A stretch of DNA of 64,000 nucleotides from Salinivirgaceae bacterium (GCA_017645945.1 JAGCNL010000018.1:1-64000); one strand, 5' to 3'; shown: positions 41,999-51,914, counted from the first letter of the stretch. Made by a program: numbers and translations. Notes: generated from the sequence alone by a model not told the origin.

Positions 41999-42859
41999 TC
42001 AATACTCCCACAAATCCTGCTCAAAATCAGTGATTTGTTTCTTCAATGCCTCAGCCTCGAGCAACGACTGGATACCTAAAGAGTATTCTGAAATACCGCG
42101 GTCGTCGTAAACGTTCGAAACTTTAACGATGAAGCTGTTGAAATAACGTTTGAAGAAGATATCGTCAAATGTTCTGCGCTCAGCATCGTTGTTGTTGTTG
42201 AACACCTCATGGTTAGCCAGGATGCGACGTACTTCCGGGAAATAAATCCAGAATGTCATAGACTTACGAGGTTCAGCATCCTCATCACTGCCGCCATCGT
42301 CCTTAACGTAGAAGCGAATCGGGCTCAAACCAAGGATGCGTACTTCCATAGTTGAATGCTGACGATCGAAGAACCAGTCTTCCTTCAGCCAATACTGCTT
42401 AACCTCGCTCGATTTGATTTCACCCTTGATAGTAACAGGAACCTCATTACCATCTTCGTCGAAGGTGTTAATTGTTGTCTCAACTGCGCCAAAATTTTGC
42501 TCAATCTGAGTACGGCTCATAGGCTGAGTGAAACGGTCATCTTCAGTATTATAGGCAGTCAGACCTTCAGTGCTAATACCCCACAGCAACAAGTCAATCA
42601 AACTCTTACGCTCCTGACCGATAGGCTCGGTTGGGTAGTATAAATTCAGATTGATTTTCTCACGCAAGTCGATAACTCGCCATACACGTTTTTTGTACAT
42701 GGCATCAGCCTCGCGCAGGAACTTGTATGGGATAGGTTTCCTGTTAGGAACATGCTCTTTTGCATATATATCATCTTGCACTTGTGCATTCACATTACCT
42801 GCGAAAAGCACACCCATCAGCAAAATCGGTATTAAAAACAACTTTTTCATACTACTCAA
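41999..42859 (-). CDS. gldN: Type IX secretion/gliding protein GldN (PorN)
   Basis: 286 aa. A signal peptide (KKLFLIPILLMGVLFAGNVNA) ends at AQVQ. The mature protein shows GldN/PorN features: READAMYKKRVWRVIDLREK, INLNLYYPTEP, LIDLLLWGIS, YWLKEDWFFDRQ, LGLSPIRFYVKDD and FWIYFPEVRRILANHEVFNN. GldN forms a periplasmic ring with the GldK lipoprotein below the outer membrane and is needed for export through the type IX pathway. It starts 3 bases after the gldM stop, and a strong terminator follows, so it is the last gene of the operon. Confidence 0.93.
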   Translation of the reverse strand: MSSMKKLFLIPILLMGVLFAGNVNAQVQDDIYAKEHVPNRKPIPYKFLREADAMYKKRVWRVIDLREKINLNLYYPTEPIGQERKSLIDLLLWGISTEGLTAYNTEDDRFTQPMSRTQIEQNFGAVETTINTFDEDGNEVPVTIKGEIKSSEVKQYWLKEDWFFDRQHSTMEVRILGLSPIRFYVKDDGGSDEDAEPRKSMTFWIYFPEVRRILANHEVFNNNNDAERRTFDDIFFKRYFNSFIVKVSNVYDDRGISEYSLGIQSLLEAEALKKQITDFEQDLWEY

Positions 42860-42862
42860 ATT

Positions 42863-44473
42863 TTATTTAACCTTAAACACTATAGGCGACAATGCTCTTG
42901 GAACACCATCTGGGCCCATAGCCTCAATTTCTTCAATAATTAATTTCGAATTGGCTTTCAAACCTTTTATAAGGTTTTTCACCTCACTGTCAAACGTACC
43001 ACCTGTTTTGTGGAGCTCCTTTGTCATACCACCACTAACTGTTGTTGTGACAGTGTACTTGGTGATTTTGAATTTCAAGTCGAATACGAAATCCTCCAAG
43101 TCGGCCTGCACACCACTTGCAGCGCTCAACACAGCTTTATCAATGCTACCGCTGCTGTAACCCATAACCTTGGCTTTTGGCTCAGGTATAGTCTTGATAC
43201 GGAACAGCATGCTACCCATACTTTTCGACTTGCCATCGATTTCGGCAGCAACAGCGACATTCACAGTACCACTGCGCTTTGTAGGTTTAACTTCATATGC
43301 ATTGCCTGCCTTCTTAATGGTAGCACCACCGTCAGGGATGCTCACTTTGATTTTGTCAGAAGGGATACCAGGAACCGAAATAGCTACTGGGTTCTCAATA
43401 CCATAGTAGAATACGTTCATCTTGGTCGGAGAAATAACCAAACTCGGTTCTGCCACTTGGTACGACTCCTCAAACGGATAACTAGAAACGGTACCGTCGG
43501 GACGGGTAATGCGAATCAAGCCACCCCATTTGCGCTCACCAAGCGATGAGGCCACTTTCTTATATATACCTCTACCACGATTTACTGTCAGTGTTTCGTA
43601 AGCACCAACCATTTCATACGATTCCGGGCCTGTTTTCTTATACGAACCGACCAATATCTCCGGTGCCTGTGTAGAGTCAAATGCGGCTAAGAACACTGTT
43701 GCCATGTACTCATTGCCTCTCATCACATAGTTAGAGTTCGGGATAACCGTAGCTGACAATGCGTTGAATTTGAAGTCACCTGCACTGATTTGCTTGAACA
43801 GATAGTTAATAACGTCAGTCTCGATATTCTTGATGTCAGTTTTCAACTTGTCCAGCATAACAATGTCTGCCACTGCTGGAATATGCTCAAAAGTACGAGC
43901 TTCCCAAGTGTGAATGACACCTTCCTTATCGGTATGGCTTTCTGTATTCAGCGTTCCATTAATTCCTTCGATAATACTTGGCTCACTTTCTGGAATCAAT
44001 GCCAACGCAGCTTCACGGTACTCATTTATTTTGCCTTTGAGAATCTCACCGCGACCTTCCAAAATGAAATACTGACCACCAAAGTCAATATTATCTTTTG
44101 AGTTCATCGAATCAATGACATATCTATCACCCTTGATTACATTCTCAACATTGCTGTTTTCCGCCAACGTCAGGAATCCTCTTTTGTAGTTCTCGATAAG
44201 ATTGTAAAGGCTATCAGTTAACTCTTTAAAGCCATCAGCTTTTTCTTTCCACGGTCTAACTTTGTTTTCATTGATTGTCAGTTGCTTATCAAACTCATCA
44301 TAGACCTTTTGGTTTTTGGTTTTGTAGTTTTCAACGGTTTTTTCCAAACTCTCACTGACAAGCACAAAAGAATTCAATACGTCTTTTGATACGTTCAATG
44401 CCAACATACATGTTAAGAACAAGTACATCAGGCCAATCATTTGTTGCCTAGGCGTTTCCTTGCCGTGACCCAT
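42863..44473 (-). CDS. gldM: Type IX secretion/gliding protein GldM (PorM)
   Basis: 536 aa. There is one N-terminal membrane helix (about 10-30, QMIGLMYLFLTCMLALNVSK), as in PorM. The large periplasmic part has the D1-D4 domain layout, including NYVMRGNEYMATVFLAAFDS, GENPVAISVPGIPSDKIKV-like sequence and a final MTKELHKTGGTFDSEV. Together with GldL it forms the proton-driven inner-membrane motor that transmits energy to the outer-membrane translocon. Located between gldL (36 bases) and gldN (3 bases). Confidence 0.95.
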   Translation of the reverse strand: MGHGKETPRQQMIGLMYLFLTCMLALNVSKDVLNSFVLVSESLEKTVENYKTKNQKVYDEFDKQLTINENKVRPWKEKADGFKELTDSLYNLIENYKRGFLTLAENSNVENVIKGDRYVIDSMNSKDNIDFGGQYFILEGRGEILKGKINEYREAALALIPESEPSIIEGINGTLNTESHTDKEGVIHTWEARTFEHIPAVADIVMLDKLKTDIKNIETDVINYLFKQISAGDFKFNALSATVIPNSNYVMRGNEYMATVFLAAFDSTQAPEILVGSYKKTGPESYEMVGAYETLTVNRGRGIYKKVASSLGERKWGGLIRITRPDGTVSSYPFEESYQVAEPSLVISPTKMNVFYYGIENPVAISVPGIPSDKIKVSIPDGGATIKKAGNAYEVKPTKRSGTVNVAVAAEIDGKSKSMGSMLFRIKTIPEPKAKVMGYSSGSIDKAVLSAASGVQADLEDFVFDLKFKITKYTVTTTVSGGMTKELHKTGGTFDSEVKNLIKGLKANSKLIIEEIEAMGPDGVPRALSPIVFKVK

Positions 44474-44509
44474 AGTTCTCTATCTATTAATAGTTTTCTA
44501 TCTGTTTAA

Positions 44510-45556
44510 TTACTTAATATTCAACGATGAAAGCATGTTGCCGTAAACGTTGTTCAACGATGCGACATTCTGCTCCAAAAGTTGAACACCCTGATTCAGT
44601 TTCTTCGTATTGTCAACAGTCTGATTCATATTGTCAATCATGCTGCCGAAACCGTTGATATATTCTTTCGATGTCTCAACCTGCTTGTTCATATTGTCGA
44701 GTTGCAGCTCGTAAACTGAATTGAGTGCTGACAAGTTCTTGTTCAAACCACCCAGCTTCTGAACGTACTCCGAACCCAAATCGCCAACTGAATTCAACTC
44801 GCCAGTGAGCTTGTTGGCAAACTGTGAGTATGCCTCGGCAATCTGGTTGTTAGCCTGATTGAACGATTGTGCCGAATTAGCGTATGAGTCTGACAACATA
44901 CCAACTGATGCCGACAAAGCCTCAGTTGATTTCTTATAAGCATCGCCCAGACCTGAAACAGAATCAGAAGCAGCTTTAACTTTCGTTACAAAGTCCTGAG
45001 TTGCAACACTTGCGTCAACTGTTGCGCCCATCTGGTCGATTGTCTTATTAAGGTTAGCCAAACCCTTGCCCAGTTTTTCAAACATTCCAGGAGTGATTTC
45101 GGCTTTTTCAATCATTTCGTCGAATTTAGCCAAAGCAGAACCGCTGCCGCCAGCATAAACAACACCACCTCCTTGAACCGGGGCACCGCCCTGAACAACG
45201 CTACCAGTTGCGACTGCGCCGCCACCGCTAACACTGCCACCTCCAACAGGAAGGTCTTGTACTCTATCGAAATTGCGTTTTGGTCTCGCTGCTGCCGGGT
45301 CTTCGTCATCATCCTCAAGGCCTGCCAACTGCGGGAAAACCAATGTCCAGTCCAATTCTTCTGCCAAAGGCTCGAATGCCGAGAAGAAGAAAATAAGTGC
45401 CTCAGTCAAAAGGCCGACGATCAACATTATTGATGCGCCCGGATAGTGTTGGATTTTAAACAAGGCACCAACAAGTACGATTGATGCACCCCATCCGTAC
45501 ACATACTTCATAAAGTTTTTGTACCCCCTACTTTGGGTTAATTCGGCAATACTCAT
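44510..45556 (-). CDS. gldL: Type IX secretion/gliding protein GldL (PorL)
   Basis: 348 aa. Two membrane helices near the N-terminus (about 15-32, VYGWGASIVLVGALFKIQHY; and 38-55, ASIMLIVGLLTEALIFFFSA) carry the conserved Glu of the motor (LLTEALIF). A cytoplasmic part with Gly-rich linker (GGGSVSGGGAVATGSVVQGG) precedes a long coiled-coil tail. The extended length, against about 215-310 in other species, comes from this tail. GldL surrounds GldM in the inner membrane and uses the proton gradient. Between gldK (44 bases) and gldM in the operon. Confidence 0.94.
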   Translation of the reverse strand: MSIAELTQSRGYKNFMKYVYGWGASIVLVGALFKIQHYPGASIMLIVGLLTEALIFFFSAFEPLAEELDWTLVFPQLAGLEDDDEDPAAARPKRNFDRVQDLPVGGGSVSGGGAVATGSVVQGGAPVQGGGVVYAGGSGSALAKFDEMIEKAEITPGMFEKLGKGLANLNKTIDQMGATVDASVATQDFVTKVKAASDSVSGLGDAYKKSTEALSASVGMLSDSYANSAQSFNQANNQIAEAYSQFANKLTGELNSVGDLGSEYVQKLGGLNKNLSALNSVYELQLDNMNKQVETSKEYINGFGSMIDNMNQTVDNTKKLNQGVQLLEQNVASLNNVYGNMLSSLNIK

Positions 45557-45600
45557 AGCTTTTACTTAATTAATTAGTTACTTACTTTCTATTTTTTTGA

Positions 45601-46977
45601 TTAATAAACTTTTGATGCAGCTCCTGTCTCATCAGGACCCATATATGTTCTAACACAACGGAAACCAATATAAGATTTTGCTGAATCCTGATATTCATAG
45701 GTTCTTGTTCCGTTTTGCAGATAATATGCGATGTCTTTCCATGAACCACCGCGGATAACTTTTCTCTTCATTACCGGAAGATCATCAGGCAGAGCGTTGT
45801 ATTTGTAGTCAGGGCTCAAGTCATGTGTGAAGGTGTAAGCGCTCTCATCGAATGCAGAGCTTGTCCATTCAGCCACATTACCTGCCATATCATACAAACC
45901 AAAATCGTTAGCCTCGTAAATCGCAACCTCAACAGTGTACATACCACCATCATCGAGATAATCACCACGAAGTGGTTTGAAGTTTGCCAAGAAGCAACCT
46001 TTGTCGTTACGAGTGTAAGGACCACCCCAAGGATATACGGCCAAGTCGTTGCCACCACGAGCAGCATACTCCCACTCGCCTTCCATCGGCAATCTGTAGT
46101 CCTGCTCGAACGCCATTCCTTCTTTCCACAAGTAATTGTTCAACAACTGTGTTCTCCAGATGCAGAATGCGCTTGCCTGTTTCCACGTAACACCAACAAC
46201 CGGGTAATTGTCGTACTGCGGTGCCCAGAAATACATATTGGTCATCGGCTCGTTATACGAGTACGAGAAATCACCAACCCAGCACAACGTGTCAGGATAT
46301 ACATTCACGTTGTCGTGCATGATGAATGTCGAACGGTCTTTGATTGGAATACGTTTTCCTTCCAAGTTGTAGATCTCACCATCGTACTGACCTGTCTTAT
46401 AGTTGTAATGACGACGGTTCTCATTTTCGAAGGTGAATTTCTGAGCTGCCTGTTTGTAGTCAATCCAGAAATAGTCGTAATTCAACTTGCGTGGGTCAAT
46501 ATCGCGACGACGATAGAAACGCTCGTGCTCAGGATAATACAAATCCTCGAGAATGGTTTTTTCCTCCTCGCCAGCCCAGTTGATAGGCTCTTCCCAATTG
46601 ATGAACGGTGGGTCGATAGGCTCTCCGTACTGGTCTTCAGAAATAAAGTATGCATCGATCTGTTCGCCTAACAATCTGTAAGCCAATGAATCGCGCACCC
46701 AATATACGAACTGACGATATTCGTTGTTGGTTATTTCAGTCTCATCCATCCAGAATGCCGGAACCGAAACGGTCTTCGACTGGGCGGTTGTTGCCCAAGG
46801 CACATCCTGGTCACTTGGTCCCATGCGGTAACTGCCTTTTGGCACCAAAACCATGCCAAACGGTGGCGCACTATAACTAGGTGCTCTGTCCTGAACGCCT
46901 ATTAATTCGCCGTTTCCACCCGTGGAACATCCTGAAAGTATGAGTAATACTGCACTCACATAAGTTAACTTTTTCAT
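45601..46977 (-). CDS. gldK: Type IX secretion lipoprotein GldK (PorK), sulfatase-modifying-factor fold
   Basis: 458 aa. The lipoprotein signal ends at AVLLILSGC. The rest is a formylglycine-generating-enzyme (SUMF1)-like fold: MVLVPKGSYRMGPSDQDVPW, FWMDETEITNNEYRQFVYWV, YPVVGVTWKQASAFCIWRTQ, YRLPMEGEWEYAARGGND and KRKVIRGGSWKDIAYYLQN. In GldK the enzyme fold serves a structural ring role with GldN. It lies 62 bases after porP. A -7-like TAATTTTG is at 47032-47039, overlapping the porP stop region. Confidence 0.95.
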   Translation of the reverse strand: MKKLTYVSAVLLILSGCSTGGNGELIGVQDRAPSYSAPPFGMVLVPKGSYRMGPSDQDVPWATTAQSKTVSVPAFWMDETEITNNEYRQFVYWVRDSLAYRLLGEQIDAYFISEDQYGEPIDPPFINWEEPINWAGEEEKTILEDLYYPEHERFYRRRDIDPRKLNYDYFWIDYKQAAQKFTFENENRRHYNYKTGQYDGEIYNLEGKRIPIKDRSTFIMHDNVNVYPDTLCWVGDFSYSYNEPMTNMYFWAPQYDNYPVVGVTWKQASAFCIWRTQLLNNYLWKEGMAFEQDYRLPMEGEWEYAARGGNDLAVYPWGGPYTRNDKGCFLANFKPLRGDYLDDGGMYTVEVAIYEANDFGLYDMAGNVAEWTSSAFDESAYTFTHDLSPDYKYNALPDDLPVMKRKVIRGGSWKDIAYYLQNGTRTYEYQDSAKSYIGFRCVRTYMGPDETGAASKVY

Positions 46978-47039
46978 ACTCCAACTATATTTGTTTTCAC
47001 ACTCTAAAAATCACAAAAAAAATATAAAATCCAAAATTA

Positions 47040-48005
47040 TTATAAGAACCTTACACTCTTGTATTTCCTATTGTCTTTGTCTTTGCTCAAGCTAAACGAA
47101 TAACCGAGCATAAACTCTAACGATCCAGAACTATAGTTTATTATACTGCTCGTAGATAAATCATACGACACTGCAACTTCGATGCCGGATGGCAACGAAA
47201 TGCCCGCCAAAAATACAATTGCATCAATTGGTTTGTATGCTACACCGCCGTAAATTTTATCGTTGTACGTCAAAATTCCCGTCAGCGAGAAGGTTGTTGT
47301 GGCGAAATCGGTTGCAATGAAAAGGTTAGGTTTGAGGGTGAATAGTGGGTTGGCCAATTGATATTCGTAACCCGCTCCCACAAACAGTTGCCTTGCAAAG
47401 TACGATGATTTCACATCTTCGCCCGCCGCTGTCGATGTATATTTGATTTGTGATTGCAGCAAATTGCGCATCGAGCAACTCAAGTACACATTTTCGGAAC
47501 TATAGTAGAATCCTAAATTCATATCAAAGAACATAGGCTTGTCTTCAGTGTTCTGCGGAACCCAGGGGTCGTTTGCCCCGCCGTCGGGGAAAATCCATGA
47601 GCCCTTGAACGACTGATTTGTCATTCCCAAGCCTGCGCCAAAACCAACTTCACCTTGCAACATTTGGCGTCTATATGCATACGAAAAATTCAGACCAATG
47701 TTTTGAAAATTTCCGATTTCGTCGTTAATAATCGTCAAACCAACGCCATTTCGTATGCCAAACAACTTAAACGGAGCGTCGACGCTGAACGTTTGAGTCT
47801 GAGGTGCACCCTCAAATCCCATCCACTGGTTCCGCACCAGCCCCCTTGCTTCTATTTCATTGCCGTCGCCTGCGTAACCAGGGTTGTAGTACATATAATT
47901 GAACATGCTCAGGCTGGAAAAATTCTCGGTTTGTGCCTTTCCAGAAAAAGCAAGTGCAACCAGCACTATCGTCATTAGACGTCGACAATTCATATAATCA
48001 TTCAC
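47040..48005 (-). CDS. porP: PorP/SprF-family type IX secretion outer membrane protein
   Basis: 321 aa. A signal peptide (LMTIVLVALAFSGKAQ) is followed by the PorP/SprF pattern: LSMFNYMYYNPGYAGDGNEI, VRNQWMGFEGAPQTQTFSVD, NGVGLTIINDEIGNFQNIGL, YAYRRQMLQGEVGFGAGLGM, ending in outer-membrane beta strands. PorP stabilises or assembles the outer-membrane part of the type IX system and can anchor secreted proteins. First of the porP-gldK-L-M-N series on the minus strand, the same order as in Porphyromonas gingivalis. Confidence 0.93.
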   Translation of the reverse strand: MNDYMNCRRLMTIVLVALAFSGKAQTENFSSLSMFNYMYYNPGYAGDGNEIEARGLVRNQWMGFEGAPQTQTFSVDAPFKLFGIRNGVGLTIINDEIGNFQNIGLNFSYAYRRQMLQGEVGFGAGLGMTNQSFKGSWIFPDGGANDPWVPQNTEDKPMFFDMNLGFYYSSENVYLSCSMRNLLQSQIKYTSTAAGEDVKSSYFARQLFVGAGYEYQLANPLFTLKPNLFIATDFATTTFSLTGILTYNDKIYGGVAYKPIDAIVFLAGISLPSGIEVAVSYDLSTSSIINYSSGSLEFMLGYSFSLSKDKDNRKYKSVRFL

Positions 48006-48099
48006 TACTCTGTAGAATGGCGTTAAAAATAAATAAAAAATTCACAAACAATAATTGCAATTAACAATTTGCTGTTAATATTTACACTAACGCCTGTTT

Positions 48100-49251
48100 T
48101 CATATGCCGTATCGCCTGAAAGCGTTTTTTAACCGCTCAGGTATTTCGTTATTAACCAATGCTATATAATCCGACTTTGAACAAGAGACCGCAACGCCCT
48201 CAGCCCCGTTTTTTTGAGACAATTCCATCCAAAAACGGTCGTTTTTAGGGTTTTGATAGAAGACAAGGTCGTTGTTTAGTGAGTCGAGCTTGACAAAAAT
48301 CTTCTTATATCGGTCGAAATTGCAAGCCGGATAGTCGTTTTCACGTTGCGACACACCATATATATAATGCCAAATTATCTGCGCGGTTAGGTGCGCCGAC
48401 ATCTCCATCGGTGTGTTCCGCGAAACGAGTTCGAAAATGCCGAATGCTTTCGAGCGGTCGCTGACACCAGCAAAATTAGCCAGCTGGCACGCTTCCTCGG
48501 TGTAAAGGCCGTTGGGGCTCGGCTGATGAGCGGCTGGCATATCGGCCTGACGGACGGCACTGGCATCGAACGAGACAAAATCGCAGTCGCGCAAGACTGG
48601 CTCTAAACTGTTGATATTCTGACGAACAGCGCCCAACCGATACTTGTCGACACTATACTCATCGAGCAAATCGGACTGACTTTGCGATGTAAGATAGATC
48701 TGATTGCCAATCAAGTTGCATTGCACGCTGCCCGTGTGTATCCGCAGAATGTCAAGCAGATACGAGCGCGATGTAGTGTTGGCGCTGTCAATAATATCGA
48801 AACACGAATCGATGAGCCCTATTTCTATCTTGCCTTGCGCTTTCCATAGCCCCTCAACTATCGGGCACGTCAAATCGTGAGAGCCACCTATATATATAGG
48901 TATAATTCCACTTTTGACTAACGATTCGGTGAGATAGCTGACAGCGGAAAAGGTGTCGGCCACGTTGTTACCCAAAATCAGGTTGCCGAAATCGGCGATT
49001 TTAAGGTTGCTGAAGGCCGCCAACTGATAGAGCCAATAGCGCACGTTGTCGGCTTTTGCAGCGTATGGCATCGGGTAGGCGTTGCGAGTCTCGTCGATGC
49101 CGATGATGGCAACCTGCACATCAACAGACTTTTGCAAATCGATTTCGCCGTAAAGCTGACTGCCTAAAAATCCTTCGAGACTGCTGAACTGTTTCAGATT
49201 GTCGGGGCGGCGGGTGTCAAGATACTGCGCTATGTCGCTGTTGAGAATCAT
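48100..49251 (-). CDS. Arginase/formimidoylglutamase-family protein with altered metal site
   Basis: 383 aa. The ureohydrolase fold is recognisable: VDVQVAIIGIDETRNAYPMP, IPIYIGGSHDLTCPI (first metal His kept), GLIDSCFDIID (family DAHxD becomes DSCFD) and SFDASAVRQADMP (family SxDxDxxDP loses the second Asp). Two of the usual manganese ligands are thus changed, so hydrolysis of guanidino compounds is doubtful. A similar arginase-like gene beside the type IX locus and topA occurs widely in Bacteroidota, which suggests a conserved alternative role. Its start overlaps the topA end by 4 bases (ATGA). Confidence 0.75.
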   Translation of the reverse strand: MILNSDIAQYLDTRRPDNLKQFSSLEGFLGSQLYGEIDLQKSVDVQVAIIGIDETRNAYPMPYAAKADNVRYWLYQLAAFSNLKIADFGNLILGNNVADTFSAVSYLTESLVKSGIIPIYIGGSHDLTCPIVEGLWKAQGKIEIGLIDSCFDIIDSANTTSRSYLLDILRIHTGSVQCNLIGNQIYLTSQSQSDLLDEYSVDKYRLGAVRQNINSLEPVLRDCDFVSFDASAVRQADMPAAHQPSPNGLYTEEACQLANFAGVSDRSKAFGIFELVSRNTPMEMSAHLTAQIIWHYIYGVSQRENDYPACNFDRYKKIFVKLDSLNNDLVFYQNPKNDRFWMELSQKNGAEGVAVSCSKSDYIALVNNEIPERLKNAFRRYGI

Positions 49252-51581
49252 TTCGCTTTCTTGCTGACACGCTTTTTGGCAGGTTTGTCAACGCTGTTTT
49301 TGATAATCTCCTCGCAATCAGTCACTGTCAACGCTTTGGCATCGGTACCTTTGGCAATGCGGTAGTTTTTGCCATCGAAGGCGATGTAAGGACCGTAGAA
49401 TCCGTTAAGTACCTGAATCTGACCGTCTTTGCCTTCGAAAACGTTAATCACCTTGTTCTTTTCTGCCTCGCGTTTCTCGTTGATGAGTTCGATGGCGCGC
49501 TCGAGCGTGACGGTGTAAGGGTCGTCGACATTGCGCTTGAGCGAGTAGAACGAGTTGTTGTGACGCACGTACGGACCGAAACGTCCGATGGCCACAGTAA
49601 CAGTTTTGCCCTCAAACTCACCAATTTGGCGCGGCAGTTTGAACAGGTCGAGCACTTCCTCAAGAGTGATGGTCTCGATGTGCTGGTCGCGGCGAAGCGA
49701 TGCGAACTGCGGCTTCTCGTCGTTCTCACCGTCGCCAATCTGCGCCATTGGGCCGTAGCGGCCAATCTTGACAATCACTGGCTTGCCGCTTTCGGGATGA
49801 ACACCCAAAACACGCTCGCCGTTTTTGCGCCCCGTAACCTCGAGAGCGCGGTTTATTGTGTCGTGGAACGGATGGTAGAATTCGTCTATCATCTTGTACC
49901 ACACCATTTTGCCTTCAGCAATATCGTCGAATTCCTTCTCGACTTCGGCGGTGAAGTTATAATCGAGAATCGACGGGAAGCACTCAACCAAATAGTCGTT
50001 GACAATCATACCTATGTCGGTTGGGAAGAGTTTGCCCTTCTCAACGCCGTAGTTCTCGGTCTTGATTTCGGCTTTGATTTTGCCCGACTTCAGCGTCAGA
50101 ACTTCGTATTTGCGCTCTGAACCTGGGCGGTCCTCCTTAACCACATACTCGCGGTTTTGGATAGTGGAAATGGTTGGTGCATAAGTAGATGGACGGCCAA
50201 TACCCAACTCTTCGAGCTTGCGCACCAATGTTGCCTCGGTGTAGCGCGGCTGGTGCTGCGAGTAACGCTGGCTGGCCGTGATATTGTTGTAATCGAGCGC
50301 CTGTCCGACCGCAAGTTTCGGAAGAATGGCTTTCCCCTGCTCTTCGTCCTCGTCGTCGGTCGATTCGATGTAAACCTTCAGGAAACCGTCGAATTTGATT
50401 ACTTCGCCTTGAGCGACAAACTGATACTTCGAGTTTGAGATGTCAAGGTTGATGGTGGTGCGCTCCATTTCGGCATCGGCCATAAGCGACGCGATGGTGC
50501 GTTTCCAAATGAGTTCGTAAAGTTTCTTCTCGTTGGCGTTGCCTGTGATGGTCGGCTTGTCGAGATATGTCGGGCGGATGGCCTCGTGAGCCTCTTGCGC
50601 GCCCTTGGTCTGCGTTTTGTAATGGCGAACTTTCAGATATTCAGCGCCAAACTGCTTGGTAATCTCTTCCGAAGCTGCCTTAACAGCGGCGTCGGACAGG
50701 TTGACCGAGTCGGTACGCATATAGGTGATTTTTCCTGCCTCGTACAGACGCTGCGCAAGCGACATTGTCTGCGAAACTGAAAAACCGAACTTGCGGCTGG
50801 CCTCCTGCTGAAGCGTCGATGTTGTGAACGGCGGCGCTGGGGTGCGTTTGGCGGGTTTCTGGGTAATATCGGCAACGCTGAAAGATGCTGATTTGCAAGC
50901 GTCAAGGAATTTCTCGGTTTCCGATTTGTTGGCGAACTTATGGTTGAGTTCGGCTTTCAGGTCGGTGGCAAGTTTGAGCGTCGGGTGGTTGAACTGGCCC
51001 AAAACGCGGAACGATGATTCGGGCTTAAAGTCCATAATCTCGCGCTCGCGCTCAACAATCAGGCGGACAGCCACCGACTGCACACGACCTGCCGACAGCG
51101 ACGGTTTGACCTTCTTCCAAAGAACGGGCGACAACTCGAAGCCGACCAAACGGTCGAGCACGCGGCGCGCCTGCTGGGCGTTGACAAGATTGATGTCGAT
51201 GCCGCGCGGATTCTCTATGGCGTGCAGAATGGCCGTTTTGGTAATCTCGTGAAAGACAATTCGTTTGGTTGTTTTATCCTTCAGTCCCAACACTTCGAAC
51301 AAGTGCCACGCGATGGCTTCTCCCTCACGGTCCTCATCGGACGCGAGCCATACGGTTTCAGCGTCTTTGGCGGCTTTTTTCAAATCGGCGACAAGTTTTT
51401 TCTTGTCTGGCGAAATCTCGTATTCAGGTTTGTACTGATGCTCGATGTCGATGCCGAAGCCTTTCTTGGCCAAATCGCGGATGTGTCCGTAACTCGATGT
51501 GACCATATAATCTTTTCCCAAAAACTTCTCGATAGTCTTGGCCTTGGCAGGTGACTCGACAATTACAAGGTTCTTTTGCAT
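49248..51581 (-). CDS. topA: DNA topoisomerase I (type IA)
   Basis: 777 aa from the ATG at 51581, where the Toprim start MQKNLVIVESPAKAKTIEKF lies; an ATG 11 codons earlier is not family-like. The Toprim Asp motif is WLASDEDREGEAIAWHLFEV, and the catalytic Tyr is in KITYMRTDSVNLSD. The C-terminal part has zinc-free repeats (GKPVIVKIGRYGPMAQIGDG; GKTVTVAIGRFGPYVRHNN; FYGPYIAFDGKNYRIAKG), as in Bacteroidota, rather than Cys4 fingers. It relaxes negative supercoils. The arginase-like gene overlaps by 4 bases and is translationally coupled. Confidence 0.96.
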   Translation of the reverse strand: MQKNLVIVESPAKAKTIEKFLGKDYMVTSSYGHIRDLAKKGFGIDIEHQYKPEYEISPDKKKLVADLKKAAKDAETVWLASDEDREGEAIAWHLFEVLGLKDKTTKRIVFHEITKTAILHAIENPRGIDINLVNAQQARRVLDRLVGFELSPVLWKKVKPSLSAGRVQSVAVRLIVEREREIMDFKPESSFRVLGQFNHPTLKLATDLKAELNHKFANKSETEKFLDACKSASFSVADITQKPAKRTPAPPFTTSTLQQEASRKFGFSVSQTMSLAQRLYEAGKITYMRTDSVNLSDAAVKAASEEITKQFGAEYLKVRHYKTQTKGAQEAHEAIRPTYLDKPTITGNANEKKLYELIWKRTIASLMADAEMERTTINLDISNSKYQFVAQGEVIKFDGFLKVYIESTDDEDEEQGKAILPKLAVGQALDYNNITASQRYSQHQPRYTEATLVRKLEELGIGRPSTYAPTISTIQNREYVVKEDRPGSERKYEVLTLKSGKIKAEIKTENYGVEKGKLFPTDIGMIVNDYLVECFPSILDYNFTAEVEKEFDDIAEGKMVWYKMIDEFYHPFHDTINRALEVTGRKNGERVLGVHPESGKPVIVKIGRYGPMAQIGDGENDEKPQFASLRRDQHIETITLEEVLDLFKLPRQIGEFEGKTVTVAIGRFGPYVRHNNSFYSLKRNVDDPYTVTLERAIELINEKREAEKNKVINVFEGKDGQIQVLNGFYGPYIAFDGKNYRIAKGTDAKALTVTDCEEIIKNSVDKPAKKRVSKKAK

Positions 51582-51914
51582 AGAAATCTCCTTATGGTTT
51601 GAAAATCGGCGCAAAGAAAAACAAAATTTTTAAAGGCAAACACGAAAATGGCTATTCGGGAGAAATACACCTATAATATATAGTAGGTTTAATCAGTGAG
51701 TCGGTGAATTGTTTGGAGGTAAGGGTTTAGAGTTTAGGAGGTTGAAATAGTTGTGTTTAAGGTTGAAACGCTTCGCTGTTTAACAAGTCTAAAGTTGAGG
51801 GCTTTGCCGTTGTGAAAGATTAGATAAAAAGAGAAAAACCGGGTTCGTAACTCCCCAACATTTTATTTCCCGAATTCCGTTAATTAGAATATTTTTGCGC
51901 AAAATTGATTTTTT
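51582..51914. other. Divergent topA-glnS intergenic region
   Basis: No gene visible. It is low-complexity sequence built from TTTAGAGTTTAGG and TTTAATCAGTGAGTCGG-type units that recur in other intergenic gaps of the window, and it carries the glnS promoter near its end. Confidence 0.5.
51890..51897 (+). promoter_or_regulatory. Putative -7 box TATTTTTG of glnS
   Basis: TATTTTTG, 17 bases before the ATG at 51915. A TTAATTAGAA stretch precedes it, with no clear -33. Confidence 0.45.
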
